A stretch of 64,000 nucleotides of DNA from Lotus japonicus (lineage: Eukaryota; Streptophyta; Magnoliopsida; Fabales; Fabaceae). Where the stretch lies: positions 59,997,069-60,061,068 of the forward strand of contig NC_080042.1 of assembly GCF_012489685.1 (NCBI RefSeq), in the 5' to 3' direction. Positions 1-10,727 of this stretch are shown here, one piece after another. A program made the position numbers and the translations under genes. How positions within the stretch are numbered: position 1 is the first letter of the stretch; every line of letters begins with the position of its first letter. The notes under the pieces are model-generated. The model was given only the letters and a program-made list of their open reading frames with translations, made no database searches and was not told the DNA's origin.

Positions 1-900
1 AGCTTATGATTAAATAGAAAGAAAGGAAGATTACCCAAGGTTGCTCAAAGCCAGGGTAATAAAGATGGTGTAGAGGACCCTTCTGATGAAAGTAATCAGA
101 AACATTAAATTAATTAGTACAGTTGGTGAAATCAAAAACCTCAAAGTCTTCATCGTAATCACCAAAAGATGGAATTTGCGAGCAAAACCTTATGCAAGGA
201 AAACATAATGTAAGGGTCTGAAATGGCATGTTAATGAAGCTCCTAATAGTAACAACAAAGCACTACACACCTGTAGAGATTCGAAATCCATAAACGGAGT
301 TAGAAAGCGAATGAAGATGCGAAATGGTGAATAATGGAAACCATAAAAGGCTTTTGAACGGAAAATCAAAAATCAATCGACATAGAGCGGATATGAAAAA
401 ACTCCAATTCTCAATAGGTAAAACAAAAAGAGGGAGGTAAATGAAAAGAAAGAAACAGAGAAGAGAAAATCAGGTAGAAAAAGTGTTACCCTCTGTAGAC
501 ATTCGAAATCCGCCACCATTTTCTTCTTTTACGCCCTAGACTTTTACCGCTCTTCTCTCCTCTTCTTCTTTGTTGTCTTCATCTTCTGATTCCAAACCCT
601 ACATGGTTTCCATTTCTGATTCCAAGCCTGCAATTCGCTATTTATTCTCATTTCGGATCCAAAAACGGGTTGTTTATAGAGAAACTGACGAAATTAAATT
701 AAAGAGAGGAGGAGAAGAACGTTCTCACCGGATGCAATGTGCGTTTTGAATGGGATAGGAAGAATAAAAGACGCCAATACCTTATGCAATTGAAAGCGCA
801 AAGAGCATTTAGATCTATGATTTTAGATGCTCAAAGAAAGGGAATGAACGACTGAGATTGATTCTGGGGTGAAATAATTAGTATATTTACTAAAATAGCC
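1..900 (-). other. Possible 5' end of a minus-strand gene at the window edge
   Basis: No long reading frame is present. On the minus strand, the stretch around 480-760 resembles a plant 5' leader: its complement is rich in purine tracts such as GAAGAAGAAG. A plausible splice donor lies near position 40, reading CAACCTTGG followed by GTAATC on the minus strand. The protein is not recognisable from the short piece inside the window. This is an inference from composition and one donor-like site only. Confidence 0.2.
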
Positions 901-1510
901 ATATACAAATTTCAAGTATAGTACAATAAAGTATTGAAGTACTAAATTGCCCTTCAAGGTGCAGAGACTCTCCCTTTATAGAGTTTATAGATTTTTCGTT
1001 AAGTATGTGAAGGGAGAAAATGCACATAATAAGTATGTTACGAGTGTGAAAATGTAATTAATAACAATGTAGAAATATGATACTTTTTCTATTTCACTTT
1101 TGCGTTGAAACACATGAATTACAAACTACCAAAATTTATATCTCATATTTATCTCTTATTTAGTAATAAACCTTTTAGTAATTTTATATCTAATAGTTTT
1201 ACTTTATTTTATTCAAACAACATTCAGTTTTTAAATTTACTTTTTGGTATAATTTCTACGTACAAATTCAATTTTTTATAGTTTATTTTATCAAATTTCA
1301 TTTTATCAAACATAATTTTATTCAATAGTGATTCAAACGGACTCTACATAGAAAATCAATTCATATTTTTTATAAATATATTAATAGTTTGAGTGTAAGA
1401 GATACGAACTAAAAACTATATTTGTTATCTAAAAAACTAATAGAAAAATAACACATAATAATTGGTATGAAATATTTATCATAAAGATCAATGATGTTAA
1501 TATTTATATC
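901..1510. other. AT-rich intergenic DNA, nothing recognised
   Basis: Only AT-rich sequence without coherent frames or clear terminal repeats is seen here. Confidence 0.4.
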
Positions 1511-1572
1511 TAGTATAGTGGTAATTCATTCTCATAATATTCTTGTTGATAAGGGTTCGACTCTCATTCATA
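1508..1572 (+). repeat. tRNA-like SINE remnant
   Basis: The sequence has an A-box-like stretch (TAGTATAGTGGTAA) and, about 30 bases on, a B-box-like stretch (GGGTTCGACTC), spaced as in a tRNA. The intervening arms do not form a good cloverleaf, so this is read as a decayed tRNA-derived repeat and not a tRNA gene. Confidence 0.35.
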
Positions 1573-2760
1573 CAGTTTTGTTCATTTTTCGTACTGTGTT
1601 AACTCTTACTTTATATATTCTTTATTACAGGGGCTAGATAAAAAATTACATAGTATCGGTGTGAAAATTTAAAATATCGGGGGTGTGGAACACCGGTAAG
1701 CTACCCTGGTGGCTCCGCCCCGGGTTGTATATATCTAGAGAGAAATTGCTGAAAAAATCTTCGTTGATACAATAATAGATAAATTTAGTACTATGAAAGA
1801 ATGAAGAGTTGTATTTAATTTTTTTTATTATTTAAATTTTATATAATATTCAATGAAGATTTTTTTAGTCTTATGGTTCGCCCCCCAAGAAGAAAATCCT
1901 GGATACACCTCTGTCAATAGCGCATCAAATTTATTTGTTATCTAATATTTTTGTATCATTTTTTTACTATTCATATAATAATACCGTCTTGTACAAAAAA
2001 AAATTAATAATACCATGGCATCTTATGCATATTACATGATGGGCGCATCAAAATTATTTTTCAAACACAATAATGAGTTGGGGGTGCGATGACTACTCTC
2101 TCGTCCCATAATTACAAGGTAAGATTCGATCGTTGTTCATGACAATGAAACATATTTTACGGTCAATCATTTATCAATTAGGTGCGAGTACACGCGGCAA
2201 GATGATTAATCTTACATTGGTTAAGAATCAGTGAGATAATAAAGATAATATAATAGACGTAAATCAAACTCAATGCTTTAAGATTTTGGGCTAAGACGTG
2301 ATTTCAATTTTTTTAAGAAGTCTTCTTTGTTGACCAATTAGTAGTGTATGTTCTCTTGTTTTAAGCTCTCATATTTCTCCAACAAGTGGTATTAGAGTGG
2401 ATGGTTGAAGCGACCATGCTATGACGATCCCTTATATCCAAAGTTTCCATGACAATGTGATGGCTAGGCGGTGTCTCTCATTGATGAATAACGGTGCCGG
2501 TGTGAGTTACAAGTAAGAGATGTCATCACCACATACTCAATGGTCATTCCTAAAGATTTTAGGTAAATATGTAAAGTTTAATTCTCTTAGTGGTTTTCGG
2601 TGTTAGCCTATTGAATCAGTTCTTCTACTTTGAGCTCCCCTTATGTCCCCGATATGTGGTATTAAAGTTAATGGTTAGTGCAACTTTGCTTTGCAGACTC
2701 CTTGCCCCAGCATGATTGCTTTCAGGCGACATGTCCTCTCAAGAGTCCTGTCAAGAGAAA
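1573..2760. repeat. Degraded retroelement-like DNA
   Basis: No frame is open. Two imperfect copies of a segment containing TGGTATTAGAGTGGATGG (near 2388) and TGGTATTAAAGTTAATGG (near 2656) lie about 270 bases apart. Both resemble the initiator-Met tRNA primer binding site (TGGTATCAGAGC) that follows many plant LTRs, so this may be an old TRIM or LTR fragment. Boundaries cannot be set. Confidence 0.25.
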
Positions 2761-3750
2761 GTGAGTATTGTGAAGATTAAAAAAGGACTATAATATAAGG
2801 TAAAAATATCTTTAATATCAAAAAATTGAAGAAAATGAGAAGTAAATCTTTAAGGTTCTTAAAATAAATTATAATTAATTTTTAATGTTTATGTGTACGA
2901 ATTAATAACAGTTTATAGATTCCTATCATACTATGTGTTTGATGTGAGCAATATATGTTCTTAACATATCACATGTTTGTGTCCGAAGTAACCCCTTATA
3001 ATTTAATAAATCCATTTGGCCTATAAAAAAAATGTAAACACATAAGGATGTTTTGGTTTACAGAAATTAATGACTGAAGTGAAAATTAGCTTTCTATGTA
3101 GTGACTGGTGCTTATAAAAAAAATGTAGTGACTGGTTTTTTTATATTATTCATTAGTTGGTTTTACAATTTTATTGAAAAGTAAGACAAAACAAACATGT
3201 TTTTTTTGAGAGTTCAAAAAATAAAACATGTGTTTTTTTTAAAGTCAAAACAAACATTTTTTTTTGAAAGACAAAACAAACATTTTTTTGAAAGACAAAA
3301 CAAACATTAAAAACTCAGAAGGTTTTTTTTTTAACGAAAACTCAGAAGGTTAATCTAGATATATAGTAGATAGAATAATTGAAAATAAATTGAATTGAGC
3401 TTTTGCATCTTGACTTTATTGTATATGAGTTATATATTCCTTGGGTTCTTATATGCATTTTTTAAGCTTTAAAAGAAAGTCAAAAGAGAATTTCTGAAAA
3501 TTATAAAATCCCTAGCTTTACAGTTAGTAAAAATGACAGGACAATGAAAATAGGAGAAATGTTGAAATAATGCATAAAGAAGCTATATGGATTTTGTGAC
3601 AACGATTCATCTATAAATTATGCCAAATTTATCAATTTTATGTAAACGTTTATGGTTTATAGTTTTTAGTTAATTTTATTTTAAACTCAAATTTTCATTG
3701 TTTTGTTTGGACAAATTATTAAGAAATAAAGTCATGTATTATGCTTTTCA
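2761..3750. other. AT-rich intergenic DNA with short tandem repeats
   Basis: Between about 3181 and 3355 the motif ACAAAACAAACAT followed by a T-run recurs imperfectly, and AACTCAGAAGGTT occurs twice (near 3311 and 3340). This looks like slippage-type expansion. No gene is seen. Confidence 0.45.
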
Positions 3751-3755
3751 GTCTC

Positions 3756-3835
3756 CGAATGATAGCTCAAATGGTAAAAGCTAGGGATATATGGGTTAGA
3801 TGAAGGTTCAAAGATCAATCACTTGAGGTTGTAAT
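3756..3835 (+). repeat. tRNA-like SINE remnant
   Basis: ATAGCTCAAATGGTAAAAGC resembles a tRNA A box, and GAAGGTTCAAAGATC about 40 bases later resembles a decayed B box. A better-preserved sequence of similar layout lies at 57497-57615. Confidence 0.35.
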
Positions 3836-3929
3836 TTATATTTTCGATGTAAAAAAATGAATTATGATTTTCAAATTTCAAAGGATATATTTCCATAAAA
3901 TAAAATAAAAAAATCAAAGGATATCCCAT

Positions 3930-3931
<2 letters not shown>

Positions 3932-3970
<39 letters not shown>
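3932..3970. repeat. (AT)n microsatellite
   Basis: About 19 uninterrupted AT units. It is followed directly by GGATGTATCTTATGAGAAAG. A similar AT run followed by GGGGTGTATCTCATGAGAAAG is found at 37427-37465, suggesting the run marks the end of a dispersed repeat. Confidence 0.8.
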
Positions 3971-3972
<2 letters not shown>

Positions 3973-4842
3973 ATGTATCTTATGAGAAAGATGATCTTAC
4001 ATGAGAAAATGAGAATAAATCACGACCGTTAGATCTAATCATGAATTGTCTGGATTAAAACATGAAGTCATGTGACATTGTTACTTATTGACTTATTGTT
4101 ATCAGCTTAATTATCGCTAACAAAACCGTTTAAAAAGATCAAAAATGAAATTTTCTTGTCTTGCAGGGTATATAAGTTCAAAGGATAATGATGATAGGTA
4201 TCACTGAAAAACACTCTGCCCTCACAACCTATCGGCTATCGCTATGAGGAAAAAACTACCAGATTCACGGTTGTCGGTCTTGCCGGATGAACTCGTGTAT
4301 GAGATCCTACTGAAGCTTTCGGTGAAATCCCTTCTTCGATTCAGGTGCGTGTGTAAATCATGGAAAACTCTAATCTCCCTTCCTAAATTCGTGAAGGACC
4401 ACCTTCACACCTCAATCTCTGATTTACTCATGACCCACCAGCGGTTGGCCTTAGTTTACGATTCTCAGAACGTCATTGAAACATATTACATGCATTCATT
4501 CTTTGGAAACCCACCACCCCAACTGAAAACAAAACCTTTAGTATGGAGGGCAATCAAGTTTTAATAGGTTCACTCAATGGACTGTTGTGTTTGAGTGATC
4601 ATAATAAATGCTTTAGATTGTGGAACCCTGCTACCAGATTGGAATCTAATAGATCGGCGCCTCTTGAAGAGATGTCAGAACCTGATGATGTTGTTTTTGG
4701 CTATGATGAAGTGAATGACAAGTACAAGGTATTAGCATTTGTGAATGTTGGTCGTAAAATTGTGGCTAGAACTTATACCTTTGGTGAAAGTTATTGGACA
4801 ACAATAATTCAGGAGCTCCCGTATTGTGTTAAATTGGGTACA

Positions 4843-6257
4843 TGATACTCCAACTCCTAGGCAAGTGTACCTATTCGTTAAGTAGTAATAAAATATTAAA
4901 CTCAAGAATTGTGGTTGTCCAAATCAATTTCACCTATTAAATAATTAAAAAGACTAGTAAAAAGGTTTTGGGGGTAAATAATTGTTGTTGAAAACGAACT
5001 TAATTGAAAGTTAAAGAATTCAGTGAAAAGCAAGTATGCAGTATTGAAAGCATTCAAAAGGGGAAGTACCTGGGGTAGGATTTCATCAATTTCACTTATG
5101 TTCTTAATAGACTAATTAACTCATGAATTATCTAACTTATTTATGGTGCTTGCCTAAGTTTCTACGTGATAATCTTTTAACTACGCAGAACTTCCAATTA
5201 AACTGCTAACACTAATCTCTTAGTTCCTAGACGAATTCAATTGGAGAATTAAAACACTTAGTTACTAGCCAACACAATTAGAAGTTACCCTTATCTCTAA
5301 GGCGTAGGCGTTCCTAATCAATTCCTCACCGGATCCCTATTTTCTACCAATTTCTCAATCGCATACAAAATAGCATAAAGATTCATAGATAAAAGATGAG
5401 AAATTCATAAATAAAAATAGGATTCATGAGTCAACAAGTAAATCAAAACATAAAGTCAAGAGAATCAAACCGAACACTCCAAGTACCTACGGAGGTTTAG
5501 CCAAGCATGACTTCCATGATCAACTAAATTATTGAAATAAAAAGAGTTCTTCAAAAAGCTAAAACTCGTGCTAGGATTAACTCTAAAAAAAACTCAAGAA
5601 CGACTGCGGCTCTCAATACCCAAAAAGTTCCGTCCAATAATCATTGCAATATATCCCTTATATATATTAGCTGTCAATCACGCTGGTTTTTGCATCACGT
5701 CTTGATTTTTCCCTTTTTTTAATGTATCACGTGATCTTCTCTCTCTCTGGCTGATAATGCTTTTGTCAACACCTGCGACGTGTCGCGTTGCCATTGGACG
5801 GAGGTTAAAGGGGCGGATTCCAGTACTTCTCGCACCACCGTCTTACGGTGGCCCTCAGAAGGATGGAGCCACGTGTTGGAAAGAGAATCCGCAGTCGTCC
5901 TCTTCAGCACGTGCACTGCATCTCCGTGGACTATCACCACCGGATCAGAGCCTTTTTTCCTGATTTTCTCTTTTCCTTTTATTCCGAAAATCTAAATAAA
6001 AATAACAAAATAAATCAAAATAAAATACTAAAAAGATAATAATTCAAAATAAAACATATCCTAAAAATAAAATAACTTAAATCCTAAAAAATCTAAATAA
6101 AAACCATAAAAATATATAAAAATACTAAAAACAACATAAAAATAGTAAAATGCATGAAATAATCATGGAGTGACCTAAAATGACTAAAATATCTTAGATA
6201 ATATATTAAAATACATGTAAATAAATTAGGAAAATAACCTTAAATCCCGGATCATCA
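4843..6257 (-). mobile_element. Solo LTR of a gypsy-like retrotransposon
   Basis: The insert begins TGAT and ends ATCA and is flanked by the 5-bp duplication GTACA (4838-4842 and 6258-6262), as expected for an LTR of 1415 bp left after LTR-LTR recombination. Orientation is inferred as minus because a TATA-like stretch (TATATATAAGG, complement of about 5658-5668) lies downstream of three G-boxes, and because its start and end on that strand resemble those of the solo LTR at 9250-10722. Family assignment to Tat/Athila-type gypsy elements is from memory of such LTR ends and is tentative. Confidence 0.85.
5658..5913 (-). promoter_or_regulatory. LTR promoter: TATA box with three G-boxes
   Basis: On the minus strand, perfect CACGTG palindromes at 5870-5875, 5908-5913 and 5728-5733 precede a TATATATAAG stretch at about 5658-5668. 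In plants CACGTG is the core site for bHLH (for example PIF) and bZIP factors. The arrangement suggests the U3 promoter of the LTR; activity is inferred. Confidence 0.5.
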
Positions 6258-6774
6258 GTACACGTCCTCAGACATTTGTGAGTGGTAATTTGCATTGGCT
6301 CGCTAGGAGATGTGATGGTTCTGCTAAATCTGTGATTGTTTCATTTGATGTAGAAAATGAGACTTATGTGAAGTGTTGCTACCTGCACAACTAGAGAGTG
6401 CCCACCATTTTTGGAATCTTAATGTGCATGACTCCAATAACTGTCTTTATCTGCACCAATTTTCTTACGAAACTCATTCGGTTCTATGGTTGATGAAAGA
6501 GTATGAAGTTCAAGAGTCTTGGATAAAATTAATGACGATACCTCATAAGAATTTCCATATTTATAGATCTCATACTTCTAGATGTGGCGCTCTTCATTTT
6601 AGTCTCTTGTACATTTTAGAAAATGGTGTTATTCTTCTGATAACTGCCCGTTGTAATTACCATTTAGATTTGTATGACTCAAATAAGGACACATTTGATC
6701 ATTGTAGGATTACGCGAAGTCCACATCCGTGGTGTGGAGCTATTTATCATGAGAGTCTAGTTTTACCACCATGA

Positions 6775-8051
6775 TATGTTTCATTTGGGGAGTTTTCCAA
6801 GCTTTGCTTATATGACTTCTTGTGCGTCAGAAATTTTGAGCTTATAACTTGATTATCATGGAATACAGGGTGTGGGTTGTTTTGGTGAAGCCTCATTTTT
6901 GGGATTCTTTGCTGATATCTCTTTGTTTTGTATTATTGATGGTTGGATTCACCTTATATCTGTAGTGATCTTTTTCCTATTCTAATTAGAAAGAGTGTTT
7001 GTTATTGAAGCCATCATGTGCAAAGTTGTAATTTATGTTTAATATCCTGCTTGGACAAGAGTGTTACATGAGAAAGTATGGTCTTTTACAATTTTCATTA
7101 CATGGAGCCAAAGTGTTTGAATATTTTCTGCAATGTTTAGCTTGTATGTATAATAAAGAGGAAAAATTGGTTACATGTCTAGCCGACCATCTCTTGTTTT
7201 GGTGGGTGATTGGCTATTTGAATTGTTGGAGCAGAAAAGCTTCTTGTATTTCTAATATGTTTTTGTACAGAGGGGATTCTTGATCTGGTTGTGGAAAAAC
7301 CATCCACAAAGCCAAGTTTATTCTTCCCTTCCTAAGTCTTGGGCATAACAGACAAAGAGAAAGGATAACAGAAATTAAAAGGTGAAAAAGAGGAGAGGGA
7401 AGGGCACTTGAGGAAGCACAACATTTTAAAATTAGATAAATTTTCCATCCACTATGTCTTTTATAGCTTTATATTAATACTCATAGCTTCTATAGCATGT
7501 CAAATTGACTCCTACAAATTAAGGACCTATGTATGTCAAAAAAACCATGCATGTACTTATTCAGAATGTTAAAGATACAAATGAATTGCCTTTTTTGTAT
7601 TTAAGAGACTTAATTATCACAAAGTGTCTTCCTTGTCATACAGGTTATTTATTATCCTTGTCCTTTGAGGGTTGCTTTTCATTCAAGAGAGTGTAACTTG
7701 TTCCATTTAACAACATTCCAGAGCATACCGGAAATATAATTTCAACTGCAGCAAAAGGTTTAGTTAGAGCCACCCCTAATATAACTAGCTCCCCTGTACC
7801 TGGAACTTTTATGTGACTGTTATTTTTTTGAAAGGAACTTTTATGTGATGTTACTTCAAAAGAATTTGAGAGTTAGCAAACAATTGACAGGATTTTATCT
7901 CAAATATGACATTTAGTCTAATAAAATGAGTTTTTGTTTTTGGAAGAAAAAAAAAATACAAGAAGCAATTAATGTAGATCCAAGGTCCAAGCTAACTTAA
8001 GAAGCAATTAAACTAATATGAAATCCAAGAAAAAGCTTAACTAATCATTGC
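6775..8051. other. Intergenic DNA after the F-box pseudogene
   Basis: Short unrelated frames only (for example 7035-7283), none recognised. The first few hundred bases may be the old 3' flank of the F-box gene. No repeat ends were found. Confidence 0.4.
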
Positions 8052-8235
8052 GGGTTGTCTAAATGACTCATGTGAAAGTTTGGGTTAAATAACCCATCAT
8101 CCAATCACATTGGAGATAGGTGAGTTGGAATTTCTATATTTTATTTATTAATTTATTTTCAACTAATTTATCTCCAATGTGATTGGATGATGGGTTATTT
8201 AACCTAAACTTTCACATGAGTCATTTAGACAACCC
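8052..8235. mobile_element. Foldback MITE
   Basis: About 66 bases at the left (starting GGGTTGTCTAAATGACTCAT) are repeated almost perfectly in inverted orientation at the right (ending ATGAGTCATTTAGACAACCC), with a short AT-rich loop. There is no coding capacity. A clear target duplication was not found, so the superfamily is undetermined. Confidence 0.8.
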
Positions 8236-8404
8236 CAAAGCTATCTTTCCGATGTACCAAAAAATATTAAAACATAAGTTTTAAATTTGCAATAGTTAGG
8301 TTTTCCAAGTTGTTCACCTATCCTTCGAGGGCATCTCCTTGCAGTTTGCAGCAACTTGCTTTCATAAGGGTTTAATTCGCATGTTGTTTCCAGACTAGTA
8401 AACA

Positions 8405-8760
8405 TGTACTCATTGAGAGTCGCCGAGGGGGGACGCTATCAAGGTGAATTTTGAAGCTTTTGTGAACGGTGATCGAATTGGGGTTTGGGCTTGATAGCAC
8501 GAGACGACCATGGAGACGTGGTATTTGTTGTCTCATATCATCCTTTTTATGTTTTGCCATTGTTTATTGTCGAGGTTGTTCGTTTTCGTTGGGCTCTCAC
8601 TCTTGAGGCTAAATTGGGCTTTCGGGTAGTGTGCTTTGATGAAAGAGATTTTGCCTACACCATAACTATTCTTGAATCCCTTTGAAGACGCAATCGTAGT
8701 ATAGTATCGTTCTTATCGTCCCCAAGGATTGTGTGTACGTACCAATCTCACTATTTAGAC
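8405..8760 (+). pseudogene. LINE RNase H domain remnant
   Basis: Translated pieces across two frames give VNFEAFVNGD and GLIARDDHGDVVF, then a VRFRWALTLEAKLGFRVV stretch. These match the order of the RNase H domain found at the C terminus of plant LINE ORF2 (first catalytic Asp region, then the helix region). Frames are broken and catalytic positions are partly lost, so this is a decayed fragment. Confidence 0.55.
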
Positions 8761-8769
8761 ATTGTTTGA

Positions 8770-9244
8770 ACCAATGTTATTAAAACTGGACCATAGTTGA
8801 AATGTGGTTGAACCACTTATTTGAACCATGGTTTTACCGGACTGATCAGGAATTATTGGTTCAAACGTAGTTGAGCCATGATTTGACTAGTATAATTAAT
8901 ATTATTTTCAAATAAATATATAATAGTGTAATAATATTGAATAAAAATGATCGAATTATCTGTGTATATGAGTATTCTAATTGAATAATTTTTTTTTATT
9001 AAATATCAATAAAAAAATTCTGAATTTTTTAGAATTTAGACCGGTTCAATTCGGTTCTAACCGGTTCAATAGCATCGGTTTTGATCGATTTCTCGGTTCA
9101 TGGCCGGTTCGTACCAGTTCTGAATTCCTTCGGTTTTCGTCTTCAACCGAATCGGTCACTATACCGGTTCTCAGTTTAACGCGTCAAATTGGTTGGTCCA
9201 GTTCAGTTTTTATTAAGTTGGTTTGAAGTTTGATCGATTTAAAT
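8770..9244. repeat. CCGGTT-rich degenerate repeat
   Basis: The stretch 9040-9220 repeats ACCGGTTC and CGGTTC many times, while 8790-8880 carries GGTTGAACC and TTGAACCATGG motifs. The pattern resembles the CCGGTTCGGTT-type repeats seen in plant intergenic DNA, possibly an old hAT-like element. No clean ends or target duplication were identified. Confidence 0.3.
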
Positions 9245-9713
9245 GTGATTGATGACCCGAGGTTTACTCTATCTTTGTCGGGTCTTTCTTATTTCTTTCT
9301 TTTCCTTTTTGAGTCCTTTATTGAGTTTTTAAGTCAAGTTGAGTCCCTTTTTAATTCATATTTGCATCTGCATTAGTTTAAGTGTTTTTAATTTATTTAG
9401 TTGATCTTTTTATTAGCTTTTATTAGTTGTAGCTTAAGGTTCATCCATATGGTCAGGTTGGAGCTGGAATTTTGTGAGAATTTGAGTCTTGATGGCTCTT
9501 GGGGGTTTTATTTGCTAAATTGAATGATGGATTGATGAGTTAACATGATTAATGAGATGTTTCCATGAGTTACATTGTTGTTTTGATGGTTTCTTGAGAT
9601 TCTTTTCAGGTTTGATAGGTTTTTGATGGAAAATGATGATGATTGAAAGCCAAGTAATGAGCCATGATGATAGATGAAGAAGGAGTTACAAAATTGAAGA
9701 AAAATCAGATGAG

Positions 9714-9893
9714 CCACGCATGTGCGCCATGTATCCCACGCACATGCGTGGAGCTTCTGTTGGAAAAACCTGATGCCCACGCATGTGCGCCGCCTGATCC
9801 ACGCACATGCGTGGTGGCAAAACTTGATGCTGCGATTTTTGCGTTTTGAGCGTTTTTGCCCATGTGCGTGGAGAAGGCCACGCACATGCGTGG
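9714..9893. repeat. Spaced palindromes in the LTR U3 region
   Basis: The 16-base palindrome CCACGCACATGCGTGG occurs three times (9736-9751, 9799-9814, 9878-9893). It alternates with the related half-sites CCACGCATGTGCGCC (9714), CCACGCATGTGCGCC (about 9777) and CCCATGTGCGTGG (about 9859). The block ends about 20 bases before the TATA box. Confidence 0.8.
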
Positions 9894-9910
9894 ATGACCG
9901 CTGGAAACTC

Positions 9911-9921
9911 TATAAATAGGG
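9911..9921 (+). promoter_or_regulatory. TATA box of the solo LTR
   Basis: CTATAAATAGG lies about 660 bases into the LTR and just after the palindromic block, the expected place for the U3/R promoter. Whether it still drives transcription is unknown. Confidence 0.6.
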
Positions 9922-10727
9922 CTTTTGTTATTTCTTTTAGGTATCTTGTAACTTTTTGAACAAAACTTAGAGTTTTAGTTTCTTGGAGCTTGTGGGAGGC
10001 TTCTTGGCACTCTTAATTCAGGTTTTTGTTCTTTTGATTTGCATTATGAGTTCTCTGGCCATGTTTGGCTAGTTTACCTTTGTACCTTGGGGATTGTGGA
10101 TCCTAGTTTAAGTTATGTTATGAACTTCTAAGTTTCTTATATGAATAAAGTTTCCTTTCTATGTATCTTTTCTCTGTTTCAATACTCTCTTGAATGCATG
10201 CAAGTGTTTGGCTTTCTTCTTGCACAACGACAGTTGGTAAGGATTAAGGGACTTGGGATTAGATTGATTTGTTTGTTATCACTTAGGTATAAGGGTGAGA
10301 ACTTATTGTGTTGGCCTGAACATACAAGCTTCATTCTTCAATTGAATTGACTAGGTACTAAGGCATTAGGCTTAGCAACTGAAATTGAATGATTTACTTG
10401 ATTAAGGTATTAACAAGTGAAGGTAAAGGCAACATCACCATAGAAATGTTCCTAAGAGTTCATATATGAATTAGATTGTGAGTAACATAACTGAATTAGG
10501 TGAGACTTGACCCGGGGTACTGTTTTCTCATAAGTTTTACAAGATTCTTGTTTATGCTTTTGTTACAATTGCTTCCATCACAACAAACTTTAATCTATAT
10601 TTCTTTTTTTTTTCCATTCCAAACATTAATCTCCAATATCAAATCAACAAACAACTATCCCTGTGGTTCGATAATCTGTTGTATTACTTCGATCAATCCG
10701 TACACTTGCGGAATTGCTATCAGTGAT

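Larger units (their letters stand above)
4244..6774 (+). pseudogene. F-box protein pseudogene split by a solo LTR
   Basis: Intact relatives act as substrate adaptors of SCF ubiquitin ligases. The first part (4244-4541) has an N-terminal F-box at about residues 12-50, including LPDELVYEILLKLSVKSLL and the typical RFRCVCKSWKTLI ending. At about 4541 the frame shifts; the next frame (4543-4842) carries an F-box-associated region, with LIGSLNGLLCL, LWNPATR and FGYDEVNDKYKVLAF. The coding sequence then breaks at an insertion (4843-6257) and resumes at 6263 with RPQTFVSGNLHWLARR. A second frameshift near 6370 leads into 6373-6774, which ends with a stop. The target duplication GTACA flanks the insert. 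Two frameshifts plus a 1.4-kb insert make a functional product very unlikely. The N-terminal ATG at 4244 fits other F-box proteins. Confidence 0.88.
9250..10722 (+). mobile_element. Solo LTR of a gypsy-like retrotransposon
   Basis: The element starts TGATGACCCGAGG and ends GGAATTGCTATCA, with the 5-bp target duplication GTGAT on both sides (9245-9249 and 10723-10727). A TATA box (CTATAAATAGG, about 9911) divides a U3-like from an R/U5-like part. The 3' portion, with CCCTGTGGTTCGA and CGTACACTTGCG, resembles the 3' ends of Tat/Ogre/Athila-type LTRs in legumes as remembered. No internal domain or partner LTR is present, so this is a solo LTR of 1473 bp. Confidence 0.85.

Noticed and set aside
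1508..1572. Functional tRNA gene
   Set aside because: Box motifs only; the arms are too mismatched for a cloverleaf.
8372..8685. Small host genes in overlapping frames
   Set aside because: The peptides match a decayed LINE RNase H domain in broken frames.
9508..9919. Coding frames around the ACGCACATGCGT repeats
   Set aside because: All frames on both strands are opened by the palindromic repeat inside an LTR, and none resembles a protein.
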